Assembly: GCA_025141675.1 (NCBI GenBank)
Contig: CP081161.1
Coordinates: forward strand, 966,001-1,030,000
Reading direction: 5' to 3'
Length of the DNA stretch: 64,000 nt
Origin: Rhodobacteraceae bacterium S2214
Lineage (GTDB): Bacteria > Pseudomonadota > Alphaproteobacteria > Rhodobacterales > Rhodobacteraceae
The position numbers were made by a program, and so were the translations under genes. Every line of letters starts with the position of its first letter. Positions within the stretch are counted from its first letter, which is position 1. Positions 35,879 to 45,118 of the stretch are shown in pieces. The notes under the pieces are model-generated. The model did not search any database. It saw nothing but the letters and a program-made list of their open reading frames with translations, and was not told where the DNA came from.

Positions 35879-37477
35879 TTACCCGATTGACGCAGCTTTC
35901 ACGTCCGCGTCGATGAACGGCACGTACTTTTCAAAGTTGTCGCTGAACATGCCGACCAGCTTTGCGGCCTGCGCATCGTACGCGTCTTTGTCAGCCCATG
36001 TGGCGCGTGGATCGAGCAAAGTTGCGTCCACACCGTCGCATGTCATCGGGACTTCGAAGCCAAAGTTCTCGTCTTTGCGGAACTCGTTTTCGACTAGTGA
36101 TCCGTCGAGCGCTGCGGACAGCAATGCGCGGGTCGCTTTGATCGGCATCCGTGATCCGGTACCATAAGCACCGCCGGTCCAGCCTGTGTTTACCAACCAG
36201 CATGTCGCACCATGTGTCGCGATCTTTTGCTGGAGCAACTTGCCGTAGGCCTCTGGGCGGCGTGGCATGAAAGGTGCGCCGAAACAGGTCGAGAATGTTG
36301 GCTCTGGTTCGGTCACGCCGCGTTCCGTGCCAGCAACCTTTGAGGTGAAGCCGGACAAGAAGTGGTACATCGCTTGCGCAGGTGTCAGGCGGCTGATGGG
36401 GGGCAGAACGCCGAACGCATCACATGTCAGCATGATGATATTCTTCGGATGGCCACCCAAGGCGCTTTCAGACGCGTTGCCGATGTAGTTCAACGGGTAA
36501 GCGCAGCGCATGTTGGCGGTCAGGCTATCGTCGTTGAAGTCCAATTCCTTGGTTTCTTCGTCGAACACCATGTTTTCGATAACCGTGTGTGGCATCGAAC
36601 ATGTGGCGTAGATTTCAGGTTCAGCTTCTGGGTCCAAGCCGATCGTCTTGGCGTAGCAACCGCCTTCGAAGTTGAACGTGCCGCGATCTGACCAACCGTG
36701 TTCGTCGTCGCCGATTAAAACGCGGGATGGGTCAGCGGACAGTGTTGTCTTGCCAGTACCGGACAGGCCAAAGAACACAGCCGTATCAACCGGATTGTTT
36801 GGCGCGTGGTTGGCAGAGCAGTGCATCGGCATGATGCCTTTTTCTGGCAACAGGTAGTTCAACAGTGTGAAGACGGACTTCTTGTTTTCGCCAGCGTATT
36901 CTGTGCCGCCGATCAGGATGACCTTCTTTTCGAAGTTCAGCGCAATGACCGTTTCAGACCGGCAGCCGTGCTTTGCTGGGTCTGCTTTGAACGACGGGCA
37001 GTTGATGATGGTGAAGTCCGGCGTGAATGTCTCGAGCTCGGACGCCTCAGGGCGACGCAGCAGGTGACGAATGAACAGCGAATGCCATGTCAGTTCCGTG
37101 ATCACGCGCACATCAAGACGGTGCGCTGGGTCAGCGCCGCCGAACAAATCTTGCACGTCAACGCGGCCACCTTGCATGTGTGACAGCATATCGGCGTAGA
37201 GAATGTCGAATTTGTCCATATCCATCGGCGGGTTGTTTTCCCACCAGATCGTGTCTTCAACAGACGGTGTGCGAACAACGAATTTGTCCTTCGGGGACCG
37301 ACCCGTGTGCTTGCCAGTGGTGACAAGGAATGTGCCGCCTTGGCCTTCAACACCTTCGCCTGCTGCAATTGCAGCGGCCTGTAATTCGGGTTCAGAGCGG
37401 TTATAATACACATAACCCAGCCCTTTGATGCCTTGATCTTCAAGCTTCATCTGCGGGTTGACCGTTCCTTGGTCCAT
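35879..37477 (-). CDS. pckA: phosphoenolpyruvate carboxykinase (ATP)
   Basis: Converts oxaloacetate and ATP to PEP and CO2, the entry step of gluconeogenesis from C4 acids. The 532-aa product has the P-loop [20 protein letters not shown], the metal/oxaloacetate region [20 protein letters not shown] and [14 protein letters not shown]. Length and kinase motif define the ATP type. It is transcribed divergently from chvI. The 311-base gap holds three operator-like repeats, and in rhizobia both ChvI-type and LacI-type regulators are known to influence pckA. It is monocistronic with its own terminator. Confidence 0.97.
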   Translation of the reverse strand: MDQGTVNPQMKLEDQGIKGLGYVYYNRSEPELQAAAIAAGEGVEGQGGTFLVTTGKHTGRSPKDKFVVRTPSVEDTIWWENNPPMDMDKFDILYADMLSHMQGGRVDVQDLFGGADPAHRLDVRVITELTWHSLFIRHLLRRPEASELETFTPDFTIINCPSFKADPAKHGCRSETVIALNFEKKVILIGGTEYAGENKKSVFTLLNYLLPEKGIMPMHCSANHAPNNPVDTAVFFGLSGTGKTTLSADPSRVLIGDDEHGWSDRGTFNFEGGCYAKTIGLDPEAEPEIYATCSMPHTVIENMVFDEETKELDFNDDSLTANMRCAYPLNYIGNASESALGGHPKNIIMLTCDAFGVLPPISRLTPAQAMYHFLSGFTSKVAGTERGVTEPEPTFSTCFGAPFMPRRPEAYGKLLQQKIATHGATCWLVNTGWTGGAYGTGSRMPIKATRALLSAALDGSLVENEFRKDENFGFEVPMTCDGVDATLLDPRATWADKDAYDAQAAKLVGMFSDNFEKYVPFIDADVKAASIG

Positions 37478-37788
37478 GGGTTCGCTCCTTTTGGCGTTTG
37501 GGGTCTGTTTGACCTAAAACTGTCATATCAGTGGATTATGATCCGCCTAGCCCCCTTGCGCTAACGTTAGCGCTACCAATTTTATGTTAGCGCAAGCACG
37601 AAAAAGTTAGCGCTACCATCAATGGGCTGGCGTGCACGTTAAGGTGGCCGTAACGTTAATAGAGGCAAATAAGGCACGAATTTGGCACTGATTCGCTGAA
37701 CGGCTTGATTCGCTACACCAAAAAGGTGAATGATTCCGCTCAGAAGTGGGCAGAAACCAACAAACAGAGCAATAAGGGGCAAATCCCA
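37478..37788. promoter_or_regulatory. pckA-chvI divergent regulatory region
   Basis: 311 bases without a gene. The part proximal to pckA contains the GTTAGCGC operator array (37556-37617). The part proximal to chvI (37620-37788) is AT-richer and probably holds the chvI promoter, though no clear boxes can be called. Confidence 0.55.
37556..37617. promoter_or_regulatory. operator-like array of GTTAGCGC repeats
   Basis: GTTAGCGCTACC, GTTAGCGCAAGC and GTTAGCGCTACC start at 37566, 37586 and 37606, exactly 20 bases apart. The first copy also forms a perfect 16-bp palindrome, GCGCTAACGTTAGCGC (37558-37573). Each unit is a near-palindrome around the GCGC centre, the style of LacI-family operators. 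The array is 80-140 bases upstream of the pckA ATG. Confidence 0.6.
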
Positions 37789-38490
37789 ATGTCAAAAATC
37801 GCCTTGGTCGATGATGATCGCAACATCCTGACCTCCGTTTCCATGACGCTTGAAGCTGAAGGCTTCGAGGTGGAAACATATAATGACGGCCAATCCGCGC
37901 TGGAAGCGTTTAACAAACGTATGCCAGATATGGCTGTTCTCGATATTAAGATGCCGCGGATGGACGGGATGGACCTGCTCCAGCGTCTGCGCCAGAAAAC
38001 ATCAATGCCGGTTATTTTCCTGACCTCCAAAGATGATGAAATCGACGAAGTCCTTGGTCTGCGCATGGGCGCGGACGATTATGTCAAAAAGCCATTTTCG
38101 CAGCGTTTGTTGGTTGAGCGTATTCGCGCTTTGCTGCGTCGGCAGGATGCAATCTCAGGCGAAGAGATTGAAGAGACAGAAGACACCAAGGTTATGGTGC
38201 GGGGCGAATTGTCGATGGACCCACTGCGTCACGCTGTGACGTGGAAAGGTCAGGACGTATCTCTGACTGTCACAGAATTTCTGTTGCTGCAGGCATTGGC
38301 ACAACGCCCCGGTTTCGTGAAATCACGTGATCAGTTGATGGACGTGGCCTACGACGATCAGGTGTATGTGGACGACCGGACAATCGACAGTCACATCAAA
38401 CGCCTGCGCAAGAAGATGCGCAATACAGACGACACATTCTCGGCGATTGAGACGCTGTATGGTATCGGATACCGTTACAACGAAGAGTAA
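37789..38490 (+). CDS. chvI: two-component response regulator ChvI
   Basis: OmpR-class regulator that, with ChvG, controls envelope and carbon-metabolism genes in alphaproteobacteria. The 233-aa product has a receiver domain (residues 1-120) with phosphoacceptor Asp52 in [12 protein letters not shown] and Lys in VKKPF. A C-terminal winged-helix DNA-binding domain (about 138-232) contains [20 protein letters not shown] and [10 protein letters not shown]. The ATG at 37789 begins [10 protein letters not shown]. Upstream in-frame codons lack conserved sequence. The chvG start follows after 11 bases. Confidence 0.93.
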   Translation: MSKIALVDDDRNILTSVSMTLEAEGFEVETYNDGQSALEAFNKRMPDMAVLDIKMPRMDGMDLLQRLRQKTSMPVIFLTSKDDEIDEVLGLRMGADDYVKKPFSQRLLVERIRALLRRQDAISGEEIEETEDTKVMVRGELSMDPLRHAVTWKGQDVSLTVTEFLLLQALAQRPGFVKSRDQLMDVAYDDQVYVDDRTIDSHIKRLRKKMRNTDDTFSAIETLYGIGYRYNEE

Positions 38491-38501
38491 AGTTGTAAGT
38501 T

Positions 38502-40244
38502 ATGACTGTGACCACCCAAGAGATTGATGTCAGAGACCTCGAGTCCGTGCGCAAAGCCGCGCGGGCCCCTGATCTTGTGATTGGTGATGATTGGGTGGCG
38601 CCACAAGCGCTCGGCGAAAACGAACAGGGCGAACGGCGTCGGCCGCGCGGCCTGCTGTCGTTGCTGCGCAGTTCGCCGATTGCCCGAAAGATCATTACGA
38701 TCAATCTAATCGCTGTCATGCTTTTGATCGCGGGCGTTCTGTATCTCAGTTCGTCACGCGACAGTCTTGTATTCCAACGCGTAAACAGCCTCGTCAAAGA
38801 GGCAGAGCTGGTCGCGGATGTCCTAGAAGCGAATTTACCCGAAACCGAAGCGGTCGATCTTGCGACGTCCGCAGGTATCGACGTGATTGCTGGTCTGGCC
38901 AAAATCACGTTGCGTGACCGTATTCAGGTGATGATCTTTGATCCCAATGCGAAATTTATTGGTGCGGCAGAAGGCACCGGCAAAATTTCAGACGTTTCCG
39001 GACTAGATGAAATCGCTGGAAATACGCTGATTTTGGACATTTTATCCGGTGTATGGGATCGCATGTCCGGCGTTTTCGGCGGGTCTGAACCGCAAACCAG
39101 CAGCAATATTGAACTGGTCCAATTCACCAGCGCCCAAGTTGCAAGTGCGATGGAAACGGGAACCCAGTTTCATGCGTTCGGTGACGAGGGGAACACAACG
39201 TTCATCGTGACAACGCCGCTGAAACAGAACGGCCAAACCATCGGTGTCGCCGCACTGGCATCTGCAGCGGGTGAAATTGATCAGTTGGTCGCGCAGGAAC
39301 GTGAACAGGTCCTGCGGTTGTTTATCGTGGGTATCGTCATTTCCATCGGTTTGAGCCTTGTTTTGGCGTCGACTATTGCGAATCCGCTCGCGGATCTGGC
39401 GGCAGCCGCTGAACTTGGACGCGATAAAAACGCGCGCAAAATGTCACCGACGAAAATTCGTATTCCTGATTTGACAGCCCGTCCCGATGAAATCGGCCGT
39501 TTGTCCGGTGCATTGCGTGGCATGGTGCAGGCCCTGTACGAACGTATTGAAGGCAATGAACAATTTGCCGCTGACGTCGCGCATGAAATCAAAAACCCGC
39601 TCGCATCGTTACGGTCTGCCGTCGGGACCATGCGGGTCGCGAAACGCGATGATCAGCGCGAAAAGCTGTTGGAAGTGATCGAACATGACGTGCGGCGTTT
39701 GGATCGCCTTGTCAGTGACATTTCGAACGCGTCGCGTCTTGATAGTGAATTGGTCAAGGAAGAAGAAGAAACCTTTGACCTGCTGAAAATGCTGAGTAAT
39801 TTGAACGAATTCTTGGGCAAAGAAGCGGAAGACAAGGGGATCGATTATATCGACGATCTGCCTGATCAAGCCATCATGGTGCAGGGGCTGGAAGGCCGTC
39901 TCGCTCAGGTTTTTGTCAACTTGATCACCAACGCGATTTCGTTCTGTGAAGACGGTGATGCGATCCGTGTGTGGGCCAGACGCCGTGAAAATCGTATTCT
40001 GGTGGTTGTCGAAGATACCGGACCTGGCATCCCGAATGAAGCGATCCATAAAGTGTTCCAGCGGTTCTATTCGGAACGTCCTGAAGGTCAGTTCGGGAAC
40101 AACTCTGGTCTTGGGCTCGCGATTTCCAAACAAATCGTCGAAGCGCACGGTGGCGTGATCTGGGCTGAAAATATCCGCCCGACAGAGGCTGATCTGACGT
40201 CGGAACCGCTTGGTGCGCGCTTTGTTGTAGGTCTGCCGGTTTAA
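38502..40244 (+). CDS. chvG: sensor histidine kinase ChvG
   Basis: A 580-aa inner-membrane kinase for ChvI. There is a cytosolic N-terminus of about 60 residues, then TM1 (about 66-85), a periplasmic sensor domain (about 86-270), TM2 (about 271-292) and a HAMP region. The H-box is FAADVAHEIKNPLASLRSAV, the N-box LITNAISFCEDGDAIRVW, the G1 box VEDTGPGIPNEA and the G2 box GNNSGLGLAISKQIVEAHGG. It is cotranscribed with chvI and followed after 14 bases by the HPr-kinase gene, a linkage conserved in alphaproteobacteria. Confidence 0.93.
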   Translation: MTVTTQEIDVRDLESVRKAARAPDLVIGDDWVAPQALGENEQGERRRPRGLLSLLRSSPIARKIITINLIAVMLLIAGVLYLSSSRDSLVFQRVNSLVKEAELVADVLEANLPETEAVDLATSAGIDVIAGLAKITLRDRIQVMIFDPNAKFIGAAEGTGKISDVSGLDEIAGNTLILDILSGVWDRMSGVFGGSEPQTSSNIELVQFTSAQVASAMETGTQFHAFGDEGNTTFIVTTPLKQNGQTIGVAALASAAGEIDQLVAQEREQVLRLFIVGIVISIGLSLVLASTIANPLADLAAAAELGRDKNARKMSPTKIRIPDLTARPDEIGRLSGALRGMVQALYERIEGNEQFAADVAHEIKNPLASLRSAVGTMRVAKRDDQREKLLEVIEHDVRRLDRLVSDISNASRLDSELVKEEEETFDLLKMLSNLNEFLGKEAEDKGIDYIDDLPDQAIMVQGLEGRLAQVFVNLITNAISFCEDGDAIRVWARRRENRILVVVEDTGPGIPNEAIHKVFQRFYSERPEGQFGNNSGLGLAISKQIVEAHGGVIWAENIRPTEADLTSEPLGARFVVGLPV

Positions 40245-40258
40245 GGTAAAGTTGGCGT

Positions 40259-40678
40259 ATGACCCTTACGCTTCATGCCACTGCTGTAGCCGTTGATGAA
40301 AAGGCGCTTGTGATTACCGGCCCATCTGGGTCCGGAAAATCCAGCCTTGCTTTGCAACTCATGGCATATGGCGCGGCGCTTATTGCGGATGACCGCGTGA
40401 CGTTAATCACCGACCAACAGAATTTGGTTGCCACATGTCCCGCAACTATCGCCGGATTGATTGAAGCCCGACAAATTGGTGTTCTCAACGCTGAACCGGC
40501 GCCCCCGTCACCTGTTGTTCTTGCCGTCGATCTAGGGCAAACCGAAACAGAGCGGGTCCCGGAACACCGAACCGTGACTTGGCTTAATCACAAAATCCCC
40601 TTGCTTTGGGGCGCAAAAAACCCACATTTTCCTGCATCACTGCTGCAAATGCTGAAAGCAGGCCGGAGCCTTCGATGA
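40259..40678 (+). CDS. hprK: HPr kinase/phosphorylase, short alphaproteobacterial form
   Basis: The 139-aa product corresponds to the C-terminal catalytic domain of HPrK/P, which phosphorylates and dephosphorylates HPr at a Ser. The Walker A motif is VITGPSGSGKSSLALQLMAY, followed by LIADDRVTL as the catalytic/Walker B region. The N-terminal domain of the about 310-aa Firmicute enzyme is absent, as is usual in alphaproteobacteria. It lies between chvG and rapZ, overlapping rapZ by ATGA. The target should be Ser46 of the HPr encoded at 41990. Confidence 0.92.
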   Translation: MTLTLHATAVAVDEKALVITGPSGSGKSSLALQLMAYGAALIADDRVTLITDQQNLVATCPATIAGLIEARQIGVLNAEPAPPSPVVLAVDLGQTETERVPEHRTVTWLNHKIPLLWGAKNPHFPASLLQMLKAGRSLR

Positions 40679-41598
40679 CCACCACCGATGCACCTACCGC
40701 CCAATCACCTATTCCGGTCGTAATCGTCACCGGCCCGTCCGGTGCTGGCCGATCCACGGCTGTGCGGGCGTTAGAAGACCTCGGGTTTGAGGTGATTGAT
40801 AACCTGCCGCTATCGCTGTTGCCCCGACTACTGGATGGCCCACAGGCCGGACGCCCGCTGGCGCTAGGCGTTGACGTGCGGAACCGTGATTTCGGGCCAA
40901 GGGTTCTGAAAGACATCATCGAAGACCTGCGCAGCCGAGATGACGTGAACGGACAGGTCTTGTACCTTGATGCGTCGCAGGATGTTTTGGTGCGCCGGTA
41001 TTCGGAAACCCGCCGCAGGCACCCATTGTCACCCGACGGGACGCCGCTGAACGGGATCGAAGAAGAAATCGAAAAACTGAAAGGGATCCGTGATCTGGCG
41101 GATATCCTGATCGAAACAACGGATCTGTCCCCGCACGATCTGAAGGCGGACATCGAACGACAGTTTGCGGTGAATGGCGGGCCTTTCCTTGGTGTGACCT
41201 TGCATTCGTTCTCGTACAAACGGGGACTGCCACGCGGGTTGGATATCGTGATGGACTGCCGGTTCTTACGCAATCCGCACTGGGATCCAGCGTTACGTGC
41301 CAAAGACGGGCGCGACGCTGACGTGGACGCCTATGTGGCCGAAGACAAGAGATTTGATGACTTCTTTGCAAAGATGCAAGATTTGGTTGCTATGCTGCTG
41401 CCAGCCTACAAAGAAGAAGGTAAATCGCACCTTTCCATCGGCTTTGGGTGTACCGGCGGGCAACACCGTTCGGTCGCCGTTACGGAAAAGCTAGCCGCAG
41501 CACTTGAAATGGGTGGCTGGCCTGTATCTATACGTCACAGGGAATTGGAGCGGCGCGAAGGTGCGGCGCAAACTTTAACGTCAAGGCAGATTGCGTGA
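40675..41598 (+). CDS. rapZ: RNase adapter protein RapZ
   Basis: A 307-aa P-loop protein. In E. coli RapZ binds small RNA GlmZ and UDP-sugar signals to control glucosamine-6-phosphate synthase. In alphaproteobacteria the role is less clear. The N-terminal Walker A is VIVTGPSGAGRSTAVRALED with VIDNLPL. The C-terminal domain has LHSFSYKRGLPRGLDIVMDC and the conserved GFGCTGGQHRSVAVTE. The ATG at 40675 overlaps the hprK stop (ATGA), and its stop overlaps the EIIA gene. It is part of the PTS-like cluster. Confidence 0.94.
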   Translation: MTTTDAPTAQSPIPVVIVTGPSGAGRSTAVRALEDLGFEVIDNLPLSLLPRLLDGPQAGRPLALGVDVRNRDFGPRVLKDIIEDLRSRDDVNGQVLYLDASQDVLVRRYSETRRRHPLSPDGTPLNGIEEEIEKLKGIRDLADILIETTDLSPHDLKADIERQFAVNGGPFLGVTLHSFSYKRGLPRGLDIVMDCRFLRNPHWDPALRAKDGRDADVDAYVAEDKRFDDFFAKMQDLVAMLLPAYKEEGKSHLSIGFGCTGGQHRSVAVTEKLAAALEMGGWPVSIRHRELERREGAAQTLTSRQIA

Positions 41599-41987
41599 TC
41601 GGAATTGTCATCGTAGCACATGGACGTCTGGCCGAAGAATATCGGTCTGCGATGGAACATGTCGTTGGCCATCAGGACGGTGTCCGCACGATTGCAATTG
41701 GCGCCGAAGATGACCGCAGCACGAAACAAACCGAAATTTGCGACGCGGCCGATGCTGTCGATTCCGGCAGCGGCGTTGTCGTTGTGGTGGACATGTTTGG
41801 CGGATCGCCGTCCAACCTTTCGATCAAAGCCTGCAATCCAGAGAATCGGCGCATCATGTATGGTGCAAATCTGCCGATGTTGATCAAATTGGCTAAGTCG
41901 CGCCATCGCCCAGTAGCCGATGCTGTTGACGCGTCCCTGACTGCCGCGCACAAGTATATCAATAGTATGAGCGTTGGGGCTTCCTAA
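41595..41987 (+). CDS. PTS EIIA component, mannose family
   Basis: A 130-aa EIIA-Man-type domain. The phosphoacceptor His9 lies in MIGIVIVAHGRLAEEYRSAM. GSGVVVVVDMFGGSPSNLSI is the family's second conserved block. No EIIB/C/D permease is nearby, so the protein is likely regulatory rather than sugar transporting. It overlaps rapZ by ATGA and precedes HPr by two bases. Confidence 0.93.
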   Translation: MIGIVIVAHGRLAEEYRSAMEHVVGHQDGVRTIAIGAEDDRSTKQTEICDAADAVDSGSGVVVVVDMFGGSPSNLSIKACNPENRRIMYGANLPMLIKLAKSRHRPVADAVDASLTAAHKYINSMSVGAS

Positions 41988-41989
41988 AT

Positions 41990-42259
41990 ATGCCAACCCA
42001 GTCGATGGAAATTCTGAATATCAAAGGCTTACATGCGCGTGCATCTGCCAAGTTTGCCGAAGTGTGCGAAGCGCACGACGCCCAAGCGACCGTTAGAAAA
42101 GACGGCATGGACACCGGCGGCGATAGCATAATGGGCCTTTTAATGTTGGCAGCATCCATCGGAACCTTTATTGAGGTCGAGACCAGCGGATCGGACGCAG
42201 ATGCCTTGATGGCAGCACTGCAGGATCTTGTTGCAGATAAGTTTGGCGAAGGCGATTAG
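41990..42259 (+). CDS. ptsH: phosphocarrier protein HPr
   Basis: An 89-aa HPr. His15, the PEP-dependent phosphorylation site, lies in NIKGLHARASAKF. Ser46, the HPr-kinase site, lies in TGGDSIMGLLML, matching the presence of hprK upstream. With EIIA and a presumed EI elsewhere it forms a regulatory phosphorelay. The start is two bases after the EIIA stop. Confidence 0.94.
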   Translation: MPTQSMEILNIKGLHARASAKFAEVCEAHDAQATVRKDGMDTGGDSIMGLLMLAASIGTFIEVETSGSDADALMAALQDLVADKFGEGD

Positions 42260-42289
42260 TCTAGCCGAGGGTGATTGAAGGAACCCGCT

Positions 42290-43168
42290 TTGACCGAAAC
42301 CACCCAAAAATTGGCGCAAGGCTCCGGCACGTCTCCTATCGTGAAGCCGCACTATGACCGGAGCGCGCTTAGCTATGCCGGGTCTTTTGATAGTCCTTGG
42401 CAGCGTGGTGTCATCCGGTCTATCGAAATGATGACAGGTAAGATCAAGATCGGTCGCCTTGTCCGCAAGTTTGAACAGCAGGGCGCCCCACGCGGTCAGG
42501 AAGTGTTCACACGCGTTCTGGAAACGATGGGCATCGATCTGCAAACACCCGCGGAAGAACTGGCCAATATTCCAAAGACCGGTCCTGTGATCCTTGTCGC
42601 GAACCATCCCCATGGTTTGGTCGATGGCATCGTATTTGCTGAACTGGTCGGTCGTGTCCGTCCGGATTACCGTATTTTGACGCGGTCGTTGCTGACAGGG
42701 CTGGATGAAGAAGCCACGAATTACCTTATTCCGGTACCGTTTCCCCATCAACCTGACGCGCAGGAACAGATGGTCGAGATGCGCAAGAAGGCGATGAAAT
42801 ACCTGTCCGAAGACGGACTGATCGCTTTGTTTCCATCAGGCGTCGTCGCATCGTCTGACACGATGTTCGGTCCCGCGATCGAAGCTCCATGGAACGCCTT
42901 TACTGCAAAAATGATCCGCAAATCCGGCGCGACCGTTGTGCCGATGCACTTCTTGGGCAGCAATTCGCGAGCATACCAGATCGCAAACCAGGTGTCGGCG
43001 ACATTGCGTCAGGGTCTGTTGATCCACGAAATTGCCCGCGCGGTGAACAAGCCGATGGCGCCAGTTGTAGGTAAGCCGTTCTCACGCGAAGAAATCGACG
43101 CGCGCATCGGCGATACGCGCAGCTTTATGGCGTGGTTGCGTCAAGAGACTTTGTCGCTAAGCCGTTGA
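42290..43168 (+). CDS. lysophospholipid acyltransferase (PlsC-like)
   Basis: A 292-aa glycerolipid acyltransferase-like protein. The active-site region is VILVANHPHGLVDGIVFAEL, a variant of the NHx4D motif with NHPxGxxDG spacing. ALFPSGVVASSDTMFG corresponds to the acceptor-binding block (usually FPEG). It probably acylates lysophospholipids or related lipids at the inner membrane. The start is probably TTG at 42290 with AAGGA seven bases upstream. It follows ptsH by 30 bases and may be transcribed with it. Confidence 0.82.
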   Translation: MTETTQKLAQGSGTSPIVKPHYDRSALSYAGSFDSPWQRGVIRSIEMMTGKIKIGRLVRKFEQQGAPRGQEVFTRVLETMGIDLQTPAEELANIPKTGPVILVANHPHGLVDGIVFAELVGRVRPDYRILTRSLLTGLDEEATNYLIPVPFPHQPDAQEQMVEMRKKAMKYLSEDGLIALFPSGVVASSDTMFGPAIEAPWNAFTAKMIRKSGATVVPMHFLGSNSRAYQIANQVSATLRQGLLIHEIARAVNKPMAPVVGKPFSREEIDARIGDTRSFMAWLRQETLSLSR

Positions 43169-43173
43169 TTTAA

Positions 43174-44049
43174 TTAACGCGTCGGAACTGGGGTTTCGCC
43201 GTTATAGTCATAAAAACCGCGTTTTGTTTTGCGACCTAGCCAGCCTGCTTCGACGTATTTCGTCAAAAGCGGGCAGGGGCGGTATTTGGTATCCGCGAGG
43301 CCATCGTGCAGGACGTTCATGATGGCAAGGCACGTATCCAAACCAATAAAATCAGCCAATTCCAGTGGTCCCATCGGGTGATTTGCACCCAATTTTAGGG
43401 ACGTATCGATGGATTTCACTGACCCGACACCTTCGTAAAGCGTGTAGATCGCTTCGTTGATCATCGGCATCAGAATGCGGTTCACGATAAAGGCGGGGAA
43501 ATCTTCGGACGCCGTAGACGTTTTGCCGAGGCGTGCGACGACACCTTCGCAGGCCTTAAATGTCGCCTCATCGGTGGCGATTCCACGGATCAATTCGACC
43601 AACTGCATCACTGGAACAGGGTTCATAAAGTGGAAACCCATAAACTTTTCAGGCCGATCTGTGCGGGCTGCAAGGCGGGTAATCGAAATAGATGACGTAT
43701 TCGACGTCAGAATCGTATCCGGTTTCAGATGCGGGACGAGGTCTTCGAAAATCGCGGATTTGATCGTTTCGCGTTCTGTCGCGGCCTCGATAATCAGATC
43801 GGTCTGGCCCAGATCGGTCAGCGTTGTTGTCGTGTCAATCAAACGCAGTGCTTCGGCCTTTGCATCGGCGGTGATCGCGTCGCGGCTGACCTGACGATCC
43901 ATATTCTTATCAATACGTTGCACGGCAGCGGTCAACGCATCAGCGTTGATATCGTTCATGATAACTTCGTAGCCGGCAAGGGCAAAAACATGGGCAATCC
44001 CATTGCCCATTTGGCCTGCACCAATAATTCCAACGCGTTGAATCGTCAT
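43174..44049 (-). CDS. 3-hydroxybutyryl-CoA dehydrogenase
   Basis: A 291-aa NAD-dependent enzyme converting 3-hydroxybutyryl-CoA and acetoacetyl-CoA. The N-terminal Rossmann motif is VGIIGAGQMGNGIAHVFALA. The catalytic His is in FMGFHFMNPVPVMQLVELI. The C-terminal helical domain has GANHPMGPLELADFIGLDT. Length matches the 280-295 aa family. It lies near etfAB in the same direction but is separated by the opposite-strand DUF6473 gene. A role in butyrate-level or polyhydroxybutyrate/ethylmalonyl-CoA metabolism is likely. Confidence 0.94.
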   Translation of the reverse strand: MTIQRVGIIGAGQMGNGIAHVFALAGYEVIMNDINADALTAAVQRIDKNMDRQVSRDAITADAKAEALRLIDTTTTLTDLGQTDLIIEAATERETIKSAIFEDLVPHLKPDTILTSNTSSISITRLAARTDRPEKFMGFHFMNPVPVMQLVELIRGIATDEATFKACEGVVARLGKTSTASEDFPAFIVNRILMPMINEAIYTLYEGVGSVKSIDTSLKLGANHPMGPLELADFIGLDTCLAIMNVLHDGLADTKYRPCPLLTKYVEAGWLGRKTKRGFYDYNGETPVPTR

Positions 44050-44209
44050 AGGATCGCCTCTCGCATGATTGTGGCCACCTTATGCTGCACTTGCACGCGG
44101 CTTCAAGCGGGGGCGGTACGTAAAAGGAATATCAATTTCTATCTTTAGCAATTTCCCAATGTTTTTCGGCGAATCTGTTCTTCTATCGAAGCTATGAAGT
44201 GTGGGAACC

Positions 44210-45064
44210 ATGAAACATGACATCATCGAAGGCGGGGGCCTATCCTATGCGCCATGTCGCTATGGGATGTCGCGGATATTTTTCCGGGGCCCGAAACGTG
44301 ATCTAGATTCGCCCTATTTGGCGTTTTTGGGCGGCACCGAAACTTTTGGGAAATTCATCGACCGGCCGTTTCCGGCGTTGGTTGAAAAAGAACTGCGACG
44401 TACCTGTGTGAACTTTGGCTGCGTGAACGGCGGCGTGGATGCTTTTGTGAATGATCCAACGATCATGGCGGCCTGCCACGATGCGGATGTAACCGTTGTG
44501 CAAGTGATGGGGGCCAACTACCTGTCGAACCGGTTCTATTCCGTGCATCCGCGACGCAACGACCGCTTTTTGCGCGCCTCAACTGTCTTGCAAGCGATCT
44601 ACAACGAGGTCGATTTTTCCGAATTTACCTTTACCCGCCACATGCTGGGCGCATTGTATGATCGGTCGCCAGATCGTTTTGATATCGTGGTGTCGGAATT
44701 AAGAGCGGCTTGGTCTGCGCGTATGCGGAATATGTTGGGGCAAATCGGTAAGCGGACGATCCTTCTGTGGTTTTCGCGTGAAGAACTGACAGATCAGCCC
44801 TGGCAAGAACGTGAAAAACCGCTGTCCGCTGATCCGCTGTTTATCACGAAAAGCATGGTCGATGGGCTAAGCGATCTTGTTATGAATACAGTTATCGCAC
44901 GGCCGTCTGACATTGCATTGTCGCAAGGCACCACGGGTATGTATTTCCCAACGATGCAGGCAAAAGCTGCAGCCGATATGCTGAGCGTAAATTCACATAT
45001 CGAAGCAAGTGCAAAATTGATCCCGAAAATCAAAGAAGGGCTCACTGTCTCAGGTAAGATCTAA
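44210..45064 (+). CDS. DUF6473 family protein
   Basis: A 284-aa cytosolic protein. IEGGGLSYAPCRYGMSRIFF, YLAFLGGTETFGKFIDRPFP and VVQVMGANYLSNRFYSVHPR match DUF6473, a family that I know mainly from Rhodobacteraceae. The GGTETFG segment resembles a GDS-type start of SGNH-like folds, but function is unknown. ATG 44210 is chosen over GTG 44201. It is inserted between hbd and etfA on the opposite strand, and it ends in a bidirectional terminator. Confidence 0.78.
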   Translation: MKHDIIEGGGLSYAPCRYGMSRIFFRGPKRDLDSPYLAFLGGTETFGKFIDRPFPALVEKELRRTCVNFGCVNGGVDAFVNDPTIMAACHDADVTVVQVMGANYLSNRFYSVHPRRNDRFLRASTVLQAIYNEVDFSEFTFTRHMLGALYDRSPDRFDIVVSELRAAWSARMRNMLGQIGKRTILLWFSREELTDQPWQEREKPLSADPLFITKSMVDGLSDLVMNTVIARPSDIALSQGTTGMYFPTMQAKAAADMLSVNSHIEASAKLIPKIKEGLTVSGKI

Positions 45065-45070
45065 AACGAA

Positions 45071-45097
45071 AAAGGCCCGCTGAAAACAGCGGGCCTT
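45071..45097. terminator. bidirectional terminator between DUF6473 gene and etfA
   Basis: The AAAGGCCCGCT/AGCGGGCCTTT perfect 11-bp stem with loop GAAAAC lies between convergent stops at 45064 and 45119 and can act in both directions. Confidence 0.88.
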
Positions 45098-45118
45098 TCC
45101 AAATTCTTGCGACAGGGC

